12,206 bases of DNA from an uncultured Lachnospiraceae bacterium (lineage in GTDB: Bacteria; Bacillota; Clostridia; Lachnospirales; Lachnospiraceae), in NCBI GenBank assembly GCA_902803635.1, contig CADCQU010000035.1:1-12206 (forward strand). Direction: 5' to 3'. A program made the translations under genes and the position numbers. Below are positions 1 through 5,960 of the stretch, one piece after another. Below the pieces are notes generated by a model that was not told the DNA's origin, searched no databases, and saw only the letters and a list, made by a program, of their open reading frames with translations. Within the stretch, counting starts at the first letter, position 1. Every line of letters begins with the position of its first letter.

Positions 1-313
1 CCGAATTTGACGCGTCCGCATAAATCCCCTCAAAGGAGACCCCCTTTCGGCCAAATTCCTCTCCACGGCCGACCTCGGCCGACTCCCCCTGATCCAAACT
101 ATCGGAAGACTCGTCCGGGGGCGCAGCCGTTTCCTCCTCTGTATTCAATAATTCCGAAAGCTCCTCCTCCGTGAGCGTGGGGAGAGGCCCTGTCAGCCCA
201 TCGGGAATCCTTGCACGCGCCGAAAAAGCCGGATCCTCCTCCAGCCTCTTTCCACACATACCACAGTACAGGGCATCTTCCGGAAGGTTTGCTCCACATT
301 CAGGGCAGTGCAT
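1..313 (-). CDS. Zinc-ribbon protein, N-terminal part (runs off window)
   Basis: The visible 104 residues begin with a four-cysteine zinc ribbon: C3-x2-C6 and C17-x2-C20, in the pattern CPECG...YCGMCGKRL. This is the short N-terminal zinc-ribbon type found at the front of many Firmicutes membrane or regulatory proteins. It is followed by an acidic, low-complexity stretch (about residues 24-104) rich in Glu, Asp, Ser and Pro with no predicted membrane segment, so the functional domain probably lies beyond position 1. The ATG at 311-313 is chosen because GAGGAGGAAC sits just upstream at 321-330. The reading frame is open to the window edge, so the gene is partial by position, not broken. It has its own candidate promoter at 419-427 and probably starts a separate transcript. 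The specific function cannot be told from this part. Confidence 0.8.
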   Translation of the reverse strand, partial: MHCPECGANLPEDALYCGMCGKRLEEDPAFSARARIPDGLTGPLPTLTEEELSELLNTEEETAAPPDESSDSLDQGESAEVGRGEEFGRKGVSFEGIYADASNS

Positions 314-331
314 AGATGTCGTTCCTCCTCT

Positions 332-359
332 ATAAAAGCATTATCTGCCTTGCTTTTAT
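332..359 (-). promoter_or_regulatory. AT-rich hairpin abutting the ribosome binding site
   Basis: Positions 332-340 and 351-359 form a perfect 9-bp inverted repeat (core TAAAAGCA / TGCTTTTA) with a 10-nt loop. In the minus-strand transcript the hairpin ends 1 nt before the GAGGAGGAAC ribosome binding site of the zinc-ribbon gene. The loop and right arm also carry GATAAT (340-345), a possible -10 with only a poor -35. The hairpin is seen directly; a regulatory role is inference. Confidence 0.35.
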
Positions 360-418
360 TTCTGACTTACAGCTGCCAATCATTCTGGCTCCTTGTCGCC
401 ATGTCTCTCTGTCTGTCC

Positions 419-427
419 ATTATGCCA
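419..427 (-). promoter_or_regulatory. Candidate extended -10 promoter for the zinc-ribbon gene
   Basis: Read on the minus strand this is TGGCATAAT, an extended -10 (TGn followed by a TATAAT-like hexamer) inside the longer string ATTTGTGGCATAATG (418-432). No good -35 lies 16-18 nt upstream (GTGCAA at best), as is common for extended -10 promoters. Transcription would begin near 411 and give a leader of about 98 nt. The same 15-mer, with one change, occurs at 12159-12173 before the pqqD-like gene, which strengthens both calls. Confidence 0.5.
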
Positions 428-459
428 CAAATATATGAATTTTGCACCTGAATTTTTAA

Positions 460-487
460 GGGAAGCCCCAAATAGGCTCCCCTTTTT
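460..487 (+). terminator. Terminator-like hairpin with T tract, plus-strand orientation
   Basis: GGGAAGCC (460-467) pairs with GGCTCCCC (475-482) with one mismatch and a 7-nt loop, followed at once by TTTTT (483-487). In the plus direction this has the shape of an intrinsic terminator. Read on the minus strand it is followed by TTAAAAA and would be poor. No plausible plus-strand gene lies upstream, so it may serve an unseen short transcript or simply be one of the three tandem hairpins in this intergenic segment. Confidence 0.3.
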
Positions 488-590
488 CGATTCACAGAGC
501 CGCGCAAGGAATCTTGCTGCCTTCGGCAGCACGCGGCTCGCGAGGAGGATAGAGGTTCGGCTCTCGCCTCCCTCTATCCTATCTCGATTC
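487..590. repeat. Tandem inverted repeats flanked by a 7-bp direct repeat
   Basis: This intergenic segment folds into two strong hairpins. The first has an 8-bp outer stem GAGCCGCG / CGCGGCTC (497-504 with 532-539) enclosing a 7-bp stem with a TTC loop (515-521 with 525-531). The second has a 9-bp stem GGATAGAGG / CCTCTATCC (547-555 with 571-579). The block is bounded by TCGATTC at 487-493 and again at 584-590. No T tract follows on the minus strand, so it is not a clear terminator for the NYN gene that ends at 607. It could be a small interspersed repeat or a structured 3' region; I do not recognise a named family. The rest of 314-606 shows only the promoter and hairpins listed separately. 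Confidence 0.5.
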
Positions 591-606
591 CTATTTTTCT
601 ACATTT

Positions 607-1680
607 TCAATCTATGCACCGATACCCCTTGTGGCCAATCTCGCTCGCGACGATCTCGTAACGGTCGGGGTAGCGGTAGAGAAGATCCGAGAGGCGCTTC
701 TCGCCGTAGGTGCGGGGGTCGAAGTCGGGCTTGATGCGGCGGAGCAGGATGCCGGCCAGCGAATTGAAGACAAAGCCGTCCTCGTTCTGGTTGTCCTCCC
801 AGATTTTTCGCAAAAGCGCATGGAGTTCGGCAAGCTCCTCCTCGGAGACCTCGGGCTTGGGATCCTCCTCCGGGCCATCGGCAAAATCGTTTCCATTTTC
901 CGGCAAATGCCCGTCTGCCTTCGGGAACTCCGAAGTCCGGTTCTCGGGCTTTACACCCTCCGTCCGTCCGGCATCCCGCGAGCGCCCCTCGCCCTCATTT
1001 GTATGCTTCTCTGCGGCGTGGGCATTTGCAGTTTCCGCCGTCACTGATTTTGCGGTTGCATTCTCCACAGCACGGGCATTTGCATTTTCCGCCGTCTCCG
1101 GTTTCTGAGCCGTCTCGGCAGCTTTGGCAGCCGGCCTTTGTTCCGTCTTCGCGGCAACCTCCACAGGCCGCTCCTGCGAAGCGCTACGACCATCCCCCGC
1201 CCTTTTCGCATTCCGCGAGCTGCGGTTCCGATGGCTCGTCCGAAGAAGATTCTCCAAAATAATGAACTCGTCGCAGGCGTTCACGAAGGACTTCGAGGTA
1301 TTGGATCTGCCGACGCCGTAGACGTAGGCCCCCGACTCATGAAGGCGGATGGCGAGCGGCGTGTAATCGCTGTCGCTCGAGACCAGCGCGAAGGCGTCGT
1401 AATTGTCCGTATAGAGAAGGTCGAGTGCGTCGATTACCAGTGCAATATCCGTAGCATTTTTCCCGGCCACGTAGTCAAATTGCTGTACCGCACGGATGGC
1501 CAGCTTGTTGATCTCCTCCGGCCAGTTCTTAAGCTCCTCCTTCTTCCAGTTCCCGTAGGCGCGCTTCACGATAATGCGCCCGCGGATGGAGAGTTCCATG
1601 AGCACGTCCTCCAGACAGCCGAGGCTCGTATTGTCCGCGTCAATCAGCACCGCAATGCGTCGAACTTCATTTTCCGCCAT
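607..1680 (-). CDS. NYN-domain (LabA/PIN-like) protein with C-terminal OST-HTH/LOTUS domain
   Basis: The 357-residue product has an N-terminal NYN domain (about 6-146) of the PIN-like nuclease fold. The expected acidic residues are visible: D14 and D16 in LIDADNT, D78 and D84 in ATDIALVIDA, and D103/D105 in SSDSDYTPL. Residues about 147-278 are a charged, Ala/Glu-rich low-complexity linker with an internal repeat. Residues about 279-345 resemble an OST-HTH/LOTUS domain, an RNA-binding winged helix, ending in a short GHKGYRCID tail. By family knowledge this suggests an RNA-binding ribonuclease in the cytoplasm; its target is unknown. The start at 1680 is preferred over an in-frame ATG at 1707 because AGGAGGGAGT lies directly before it and the upstream start would overlap the permease gene. 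It follows that permease by 10 nt and is probably co-transcribed with it. Confidence 0.88.
   Translation of the reverse strand: MAENEVRRIAVLIDADNTSLGCLEDVLMELSIRGRIIVKRAYGNWKKEELKNWPEEINKLAIRAVQQFDYVAGKNATDIALVIDALDLLYTDNYDAFALVSSDSDYTPLAIRLHESGAYVYGVGRSNTSKSFVNACDEFIILENLLRTSHRNRSSRNAKRAGDGRSASQERPVEVAAKTEQRPAAKAAETAQKPETAENANARAVENATAKSVTAETANAHAAEKHTNEGEGRSRDAGRTEGVKPENRTSEFPKADGHLPENGNDFADGPEEDPKPEVSEEELAELHALLRKIWEDNQNEDGFVFNSLAGILLRRIKPDFDPRTYGEKRLSDLLYRYPDRYEIVASEIGHKGYRCID
1020..1096. repeat. Imperfect direct repeat in the NYN linker
   Basis: Two 23-bp copies starting at 1020 and 1074 differ at one base, and their starts are 54 bp (18 codons) apart. They encode the TAETANAHA and TAENANARA segments of the linker. 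The spacing keeps frame, so the linker has probably grown by tandem duplication. Confidence 0.6.
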
Positions 1681-1682
1681 AC

Positions 1683-1690
1683 TCCCTCCT
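1683..1690 (-). promoter_or_regulatory. Ribosome binding site that fixes the NYN gene start
   Basis: AGGAGGGA on the minus strand lies 2 nt before the ATG at 1680, with its core GGAGG about 5-6 nt away. It falls in the 10-nt gap after the permease stop codon and partly overlaps it, which favours translation by ribosomes finishing the permease. Confidence 0.7.
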
Positions 1691-3298
1691 TCACGAAAGG
1701 TCCTCAAAGATCAGCGCCCCCTTCGTGGTCACCCAGCGATACAAAAGAAGGAAGAGGACTGCAAAGATGACCAGCCAAATGGCGATGTACACGCGGACAT
1801 CAAGGAACAGGACGACCAAAAAGATTAACCCGCCAACGGCAGCCGCAAGGAGCATCCCGCCGAGCAGCATGATGATTGCGCTCATGCTCTGCTTGATGGG
1901 CTGCGCCTCGGTAGTCCAGTGTAGGTTCGGGTTCTTAAGCCCAAGGAAGAGGCCGAACATCCCGGTAAACTCGATGAAGACGAAGACCGTCGCGAGAACG
2001 AGGACGCTCTCCAGAAGGCCAAGCTCCAGTACGATAACAAGCGTAATGCCGAGAATGGCAGCCGCCGCACAATTTAAGAATACATGGAGATGGTGTTTTG
2101 CAAGAAGTACGTCCTTCGCAGTCACCGGCAGCGACTGCACGACCCAGATACGGTCCCCCTCCAGCGAAACCGAAGGCGTGGAGATATAATTCATCACGGA
2201 AAGGAAGATAAAGCCAGCCAGAAGGATGACCGGAAGAATCGCCACGACAACAGGATTTTCCACGCGAAACCCGGCAATCACCTCGCGTATCTTCCCGGAG
2301 AAGATGATGGCAAGAACGGCAACCGCCACTTCCATCACAAGCCCAAAGCCCGCGTTCAGCATATAAGTGGCACTGCTGGTAAACCTTTTCAGCTCCCGCA
2401 TAAGCAAGGCTATCCTGGGCGAACGAAGCTTTGCCTCCCTCTCCCGGTAAACGACCTCCTTCGAATTGCCGTGCTTCGTGGTGACAATGCGGATAAAGGT
2501 TCTCGCAAGGACGAACGTCGTCACGGCAAAGAGAGCCAACGTAATGGCGATGAAAATGCCGAAGCCAAGCCAGTCGCCGGTCGAGCCGAGAGCAAGCTGA
2601 TAGATTACGTAGCCCCAGGACATAAACCCTGGCTTTAGGGAATCCCCGCTCTCCATCAGTGCCGAGATGAGGTTCCCCGCCCGCAGGATGAAGAAATAGT
2701 AGATGCCGAAGGCTCCCAGCGCGATGATGACCGTGATAAAGCTCTTTCCTTTTAGCCGGACCGAGAGGGCCGCGACGACCCAGCCAAGGATGGCCGTGAG
2801 GGCCGACACAAAGAGCGTTACGAAGACCATGAGGACAAGCCCCATGACGAGCGCGGGCTCGCCGCCACCCAGGACGTAGTAGCAAATGACGGCCGGAAGC
2901 CAGACGATGCCGCTGTAGAGAAGCCCCAAAACAGCGACCGCCACAAGGCGCGAGAGCAGGATCCTGTGCGGAGGGATTGGCAGGGCGAGCAAAAGCTCGT
3001 TATCCTTCGCTATGTAGAGCGTCGAGTAGGTGTTAAACACGCTGCCGAAGACGCCGAGGACGATCGCGATGAAGCCGGCGAGGCAAAAATACAGCCAGCT
3101 GCGTCCGGAGGCAATCAGGCCCGCCCCGATGGTCATGAAGTTAAAGACAAAATACCCGGCAAGAAAGGCCATGACGCAGACAAAAGCCACGATCATGCCG
3201 GCCACGCCGCCCTTGCTCCGCATCTTGCCGGTTCTCGGATTCACAAAATAGCTCCGAAAAATCTCCCGGAACTGCTTTTTCACCAAAACGTTCAGCAT
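1691..3298 (-). CDS. ABC exporter permease, large polytopic membrane protein
   Basis: The 535-residue protein is mostly hydrophobic, with roughly 12-13 membrane segments separated by short basic loops. It begins with a cytoplasmic amphipathic stretch (KKQFREIFRSYFVNPRTGK), and a larger charged cytoplasmic loop (TTKHGNSKEVVYREREAKLRS) lies near the middle. This layout matches the putative ABC exporter permease family of Firmicutes rather than the usual 6-segment ABC-2 permeases. It has no ATPase motifs and follows the ATPase gene by 15 nt, so the two should form one transporter in the cytoplasmic membrane. AAAGGAGGTCCGA directly before the ATG fixes the start. The exported substrate cannot be deduced; antimicrobial peptides, lipids or proteins are all possible. 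Confidence 0.85.
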   Translation of the reverse strand: MLNVLVKKQFREIFRSYFVNPRTGKMRSKGGVAGMIVAFVCVMAFLAGYFVFNFMTIGAGLIASGRSWLYFCLAGFIAIVLGVFGSVFNTYSTLYIAKDNELLLALPIPPHRILLSRLVAVAVLGLLYSGIVWLPAVICYYVLGGGEPALVMGLVLMVFVTLFVSALTAILGWVVAALSVRLKGKSFITVIIALGAFGIYYFFILRAGNLISALMESGDSLKPGFMSWGYVIYQLALGSTGDWLGFGIFIAITLALFAVTTFVLARTFIRIVTTKHGNSKEVVYREREAKLRSPRIALLMRELKRFTSSATYMLNAGFGLVMEVAVAVLAIIFSGKIREVIAGFRVENPVVVAILPVILLAGFIFLSVMNYISTPSVSLEGDRIWVVQSLPVTAKDVLLAKHHLHVFLNCAAAAILGITLVIVLELGLLESVLVLATVFVFIEFTGMFGLFLGLKNPNLHWTTEAQPIKQSMSAIIMLLGGMLLAAAVGGLIFLVVLFLDVRVYIAIWLVIFAVLFLLLYRWVTTKGALIFEDLS

Positions 3299-3313
3299 TC
3301 GGACCTCCTTTAA

Positions 3314-4018
3314 TTATGCCTCCAGTTCCAGGAAGACATCCTCCAGGGAGGCGTCGCCGCGGACCTCCTCCATCGTGCCGGATTTTACGAGTCTGCCGTC
3401 CTTGATGATGGCCACCTTGTCGCATAGCTTCTCGGCGACCTCCAGGACGTGCGTGGAGAAGAAGATGGCATTTCCCCTGTCGCAGAACTCACGCATCATT
3501 TCCTTCATCTGGTAGGCGGCCTTCGGGTCGAGGCCGACGAAGGGCTCGTCCATGAGGATGAGCTTCGGCTCATGGATCCACGCGGAAATCAGCACCAGCT
3601 TCTGCTTCATGCCGTGGGAATACTCGACAATCCCCTGGTCCAGGTTCTTGAGGATGCCGAAGGTCTCCGCATACCTGTGGATGCGCTCCTTGCGCACGTC
3701 CGCCGGCACGCCGAAGATGTCCGCGATAAAATTGAGATACTGGATGCCCGTCATATAGTCGTAGATATCGGGGTTGTCCGGAATGTAGGCGATCTGCCGC
3801 TTGCAACCAAGCGGGTCGCTCTTTATGGAAATCCCGTTGATGAAAATGTCGCCCTGCTCAAAGCGAAGGATTCCCACGCAGCTCTTCAAGGTCGTCGTCT
3901 TGCCGGCCCCGTTGTGGCCGATGAAGCCGTAAATCTCGCCCGGCGCGATGCGGATCGTCAAATCATCCACCGCCTTCTTCTCACCGTAAATCTTTGTCAA
4001 ATGCTCGATTCGTAACAT
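3314..4018 (-). CDS. ABC transporter ATP-binding protein
   Basis: A standard-length (234 residues) ABC ATPase that would power the adjacent permease. The Walker A motif GHNGAGKTT is at residues 34-42, Walker B plus D-loop reads ILMDEPFVGLD, and the switch histidine lies in FFSTHVLE. The signature is YSHGM in place of LSGGQ, a degenerate form common in the CcmA/NatA-like subfamily of two-component exporters, so I do not read it as inactivation. GGGAGGAGGAAAA before the ATG supports the start. It is the first gene of the ATPase-permease-NYN operon. Upstream lies the 4041-4203 inverted-repeat element rather than a recognisable promoter; the best hexamer pair, ATGACA and TATAAC, is 20 nt apart and weak. 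Confidence 0.93.
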   Translation of the reverse strand: MLRIEHLTKIYGEKKAVDDLTIRIAPGEIYGFIGHNGAGKTTTLKSCVGILRFEQGDIFINGISIKSDPLGCKRQIAYIPDNPDIYDYMTGIQYLNFIADIFGVPADVRKERIHRYAETFGILKNLDQGIVEYSHGMKQKLVLISAWIHEPKLILMDEPFVGLDPKAAYQMKEMMREFCDRGNAIFFSTHVLEVAEKLCDKVAIIKDGRLVKSGTMEEVRGDASLEDVFLELEA

Positions 4019-4040
4019 TTTTCCTCCTCCCTGAAAGCGT

Positions 4041-4203
4041 GTTATAGTTCAGGTGGCTCCGTCAGCTGTCATTCTGAGGAGCGAAGCGACGAAGAATCCC
4101 GTCAACTTTCCGAAAAACCTTACGGGATTCTTCGCTTCGCTCAGAATGACACGATTTTCAAAAAGCAGTACAGCCTTTTCAACAGGGCCGCCTGAACTGT
4201 AAC
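4041..4203. repeat. MITE-like or REP-like imperfect inverted-repeat element
   Basis: The element fills the intergenic space. Its outer arms are GTTATAGTTCAGGTGGC (4041 onward) and, reverse-complemented, GTTACAGTTCAGGCGGC (ending 4203). Its inner arms at 4067-4102 and 4122-4151 begin TGTCATTCTGAG and end AGAATCCCGT; they match except for two 3-nt insertions (GAG and CGA) in the left arm. The centre is about 19 nt. TCATTCTGAG...GAAGAATC arms are, to my knowledge, a widely scattered bacterial repeat type whose spurious translation gives the string VILSEAKNP, which can be produced here too. No transposase is present, so it would be non-autonomous. It separates the glycan operon from the ABC/NYN operon. 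Confidence 0.8.
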
Positions 4204-4214
4204 GAAAGCATTTT

Positions 4215-5102
4215 TCAGATGTCCGACTTACCGGCGTTCTTCGTAACGCCGGACTTTGCCTCCTCTTCAAACTGTGTATGCTTTGTCACGGCGTCCCAGC
4301 TTCCATTTGTCCGGGCCCTGGAATAGAAAATATCCTCCTCCGTAACATTTGCATCATTTTTGTACCACGGCAGGTGCCTCGCCTGGTAGGGGGCGGGCGT
4401 CCGGACGGCGCTCACGAAGGACTCCGTCTGCACCAAAAAATCCGGCGGATAGAGGGCGAAGGTCGTATCCACCACCGCCGCGTACACCTGCGCCCGTTTT
4501 AAATAGACCTCGTAAAACCGGCTCTCCCACGCCAGAATCTCCTTGTAGGCGAAGGCATCCTCGGGGATGTCATCCAGCCGGAGCGAAAGCCCGGCCTTGC
4601 GGATAAACGGGAATCTTTCAAGCGCGCGAAAAAGCACCTCCATCACGTCGGGAGGACAGGACGAGAGGTCAAGGTCCGGATCCGTCACGACGTAAAAGTT
4701 CCTCCGGTATTTCTCAAAGCCCGGTGCCTCCCAAAGGACGCGGAATCCCCAGTTCTTCGTAAGCCGGATCACCTTGTGCCGGGTCGTCTCCAAATAGGCA
4801 AGGAGCGGCGGGTAGGTGGAGGCGTTGTCGACGATGATGATGTTTTGAAGCCCCAGCCTCTCCAGCTGCTCCACCATTTGCTTTACATACGAAAGACGGT
4901 TGAAGCTGATAATGAAAATCGGAATCGTCCGAAGACCTTTTTTCCGGCGCGCCTCGAAAGCACGCCTGCGCAGCCGAAAGAACCGCGCAAGCCTCGGGTC
5001 CGGGCTGGAGTGCCAAAATTCCTTCCTCGTATAGACGGAAAGATGCCCCCGAATCCGTTTCGGAAAGAGCTTTCCGATTTTTTTCCGAAGTCCCGTCTTC
5101 AT
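4215..5102 (-). CDS. GT2-like (GT-A fold) glycosyltransferase
   Basis: The 295-residue protein has a basic N-terminus followed by a GT-A-type nucleotide-sugar binding region: IFIISFNR (about 62-69), IIIVDNAS (88-95), and a DxD-type motif DPDLDL (141-146) after FYVVT. These are the marks of family 2-like inverting glycosyltransferases that move a sugar from a nucleotide donor to a growing glycan on the cytoplasmic face. There is no membrane segment. The frame stays open far upstream, but the ATG at 5102 is chosen because GGAGG lies 6 nt before it and it overlaps the stop of the preceding GT32 gene as ATGA, a coupling arrangement. It is the last gene of the glycan operon. Sugar specificity cannot be told; a start further upstream is unlikely because that sequence duplicates the coding space of the neighbour. 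Confidence 0.85.
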   Translation of the reverse strand: MKTGLRKKIGKLFPKRIRGHLSVYTRKEFWHSSPDPRLARFFRLRRRAFEARRKKGLRTIPIFIISFNRLSYVKQMVEQLERLGLQNIIIVDNASTYPPLLAYLETTRHKVIRLTKNWGFRVLWEAPGFEKYRRNFYVVTDPDLDLSSCPPDVMEVLFRALERFPFIRKAGLSLRLDDIPEDAFAYKEILAWESRFYEVYLKRAQVYAAVVDTTFALYPPDFLVQTESFVSAVRTPAPYQARHLPWYKNDANVTEEDIFYSRARTNGSWDAVTKHTQFEEEAKSGVTKNAGKSDI

Positions 5103-5950
5103 GGCCGCCCTCCGCCGCCGGGCATTTGCCGGCACACGCCATCGGCCCCGCCGTAAAAGGCTCGCTGCGAGAGGGCATAGCCGTAAAATGGCAGCCGGCG
5201 GTTTATTTTGCGGTACCGCCGCCGCCGTACCAGAATCTGCACGGCCTCGTAGAGCTTCGGGCAGAGGGCAATCGCCCGCTTCAGCCCATCCCGCTTCGAA
5301 GCCTTCTTCTCCCTCCACGAGCCCTCGTTGAGATGCACGCTGTAATATTTCTTTCCGATACGGCCTATCTCGAAAATTTCCTTCGGGAACAGGACAAAAT
5401 CCTCCGTCCTCTGCGGACTATTGTTTAAAAGTATCTCTTTATGTCGATAAATCATATTCCAGGTCCACAGGTGATTGTTCGCCTCGGTGAAAAGCACCCG
5501 AGGAGGCTCCTTCGCAAAAGCAATCTCCCGTTTCTCCTCCGTAAAGGGCGGCTCGGCATTTTCATACACCTCCAAGAGCTCCCCGAGCAGGGGATGCCCC
5601 TTCTCCGCCCCAAATACGGCCGTCCCGATGCAGCAGTCATAATTAAAGCCGAGGAAGCATTTGTTTCCTAATAATTTGTCAAATGGCTGGCGCACCACGA
5701 CGTCGGTGTCGAGGTAAATCCCGCCGTAGTCGTATACGCGCCTCAGCCGGTAGTAATCGGAGACAAATGCCCAGCGTCCTTCCTCATAGGCCGTACGCAC
5801 GAAGGCGTTCTCGGTAAAGGAGCAGTTCGTCTCGTCCCAGCGCATAAACGTATAGCCCTGCAGCCTCTCCCAGGACCGCATGCATTCCAAAAGACGGGGC
5901 GGGATTTCCTCCCCTCCAAACCAGCAATAATGAATAATCTTAGGAATCAT
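5099..5950 (-). CDS. GT32-type glycosyltransferase (DXD sugar transferase)
   Basis: The product is 283 residues. It opens with IPKIIHYCWFGG, the typical N-terminus of capsular polysaccharide or OCH1-like family 32 transferases. It continues with SDYYRLRRVYDYGGIYLDTDV, in which D81-x-D83 is the metal and nucleotide-sugar binding DXD motif. Such enzymes add a single sugar, often mannose or galactose, in surface glycan synthesis. The C-terminal part (about 220-283) is Arg-rich and could sit against the membrane. The ATG at 5950 fits the family start, with AGGGGG 6 nt before it in the 10-nt gap after the carbamate kinase gene; an upstream in-frame ATG at 6001 would overlap that gene and adds no conserved sequence. 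Its stop overlaps the next gene by 4 nt. Confidence 0.88.
   Translation of the reverse strand: MIPKIIHYCWFGGEEIPPRLLECMRSWERLQGYTFMRWDETNCSFTENAFVRTAYEEGRWAFVSDYYRLRRVYDYGGIYLDTDVVVRQPFDKLLGNKCFLGFNYDCCIGTAVFGAEKGHPLLGELLEVYENAEPPFTEEKREIAFAKEPPRVLFTEANNHLWTWNMIYRHKEILLNNSPQRTEDFVLFPKEIFEIGRIGKKYYSVHLNEGSWREKKASKRDGLKRAIALCPKLYEAVQILVRRRRYRKINRRLPFYGYALSQRAFYGGADGVCRQMPGGGGRP
5109..5113 (-). promoter_or_regulatory. Ribosome binding site that decides the GT2 gene start
   Basis: GGAGG on the minus strand, 6 nt before the ATG at 5102, lies inside the last codons of the GT32 gene. Together with the ATGA overlap it supports translational coupling of the two glycosyltransferases. Confidence 0.6.
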
Positions 5951-5960
5951 GTGATCCCCC

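Noticed and set aside
99..299. Minus-strand 66-codon frame near the window start
   Set aside because: It overlaps, in another frame, the zinc-ribbon gene, which has cysteine motifs and a strong ribosome binding site.
393..734. Plus-strand 113-codon frame over the hairpin-rich intergenic region
   Set aside because: It has no ribosome binding site, a composition typical of chance translation, and runs into the 3' end of the NYN gene on the other strand.
1935..2885. Minus-strand 316-codon frame inside the permease gene
   Set aside because: It is an out-of-frame shadow of the permease, which has consistent membrane segments and a perfect ribosome binding site.
3605..3640. Degenerate ABC signature YSHGM as a sign of an inactive ATPase
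   Set aside because: This replacement of LSGGQ is common in the subfamily, and Walker A, Walker B and the switch histidine are all intact.
4049..4270. Minus-strand 73-codon frame containing VILSEAKNP
   Set aside because: This string is a recurrent artefact from translating TCATTCTGAG-type repeats; the frame lies across the inverted-repeat element and the end of the GT2 gene.
5103..5318. Extended N-terminus for the GT2 gene starting at 5318
   Set aside because: It would overlap 220 bases of the GT32 gene, with a composition unlike any glycosyltransferase; the ATG at 5102 has GGAGG at good spacing and an ATGA overlap.
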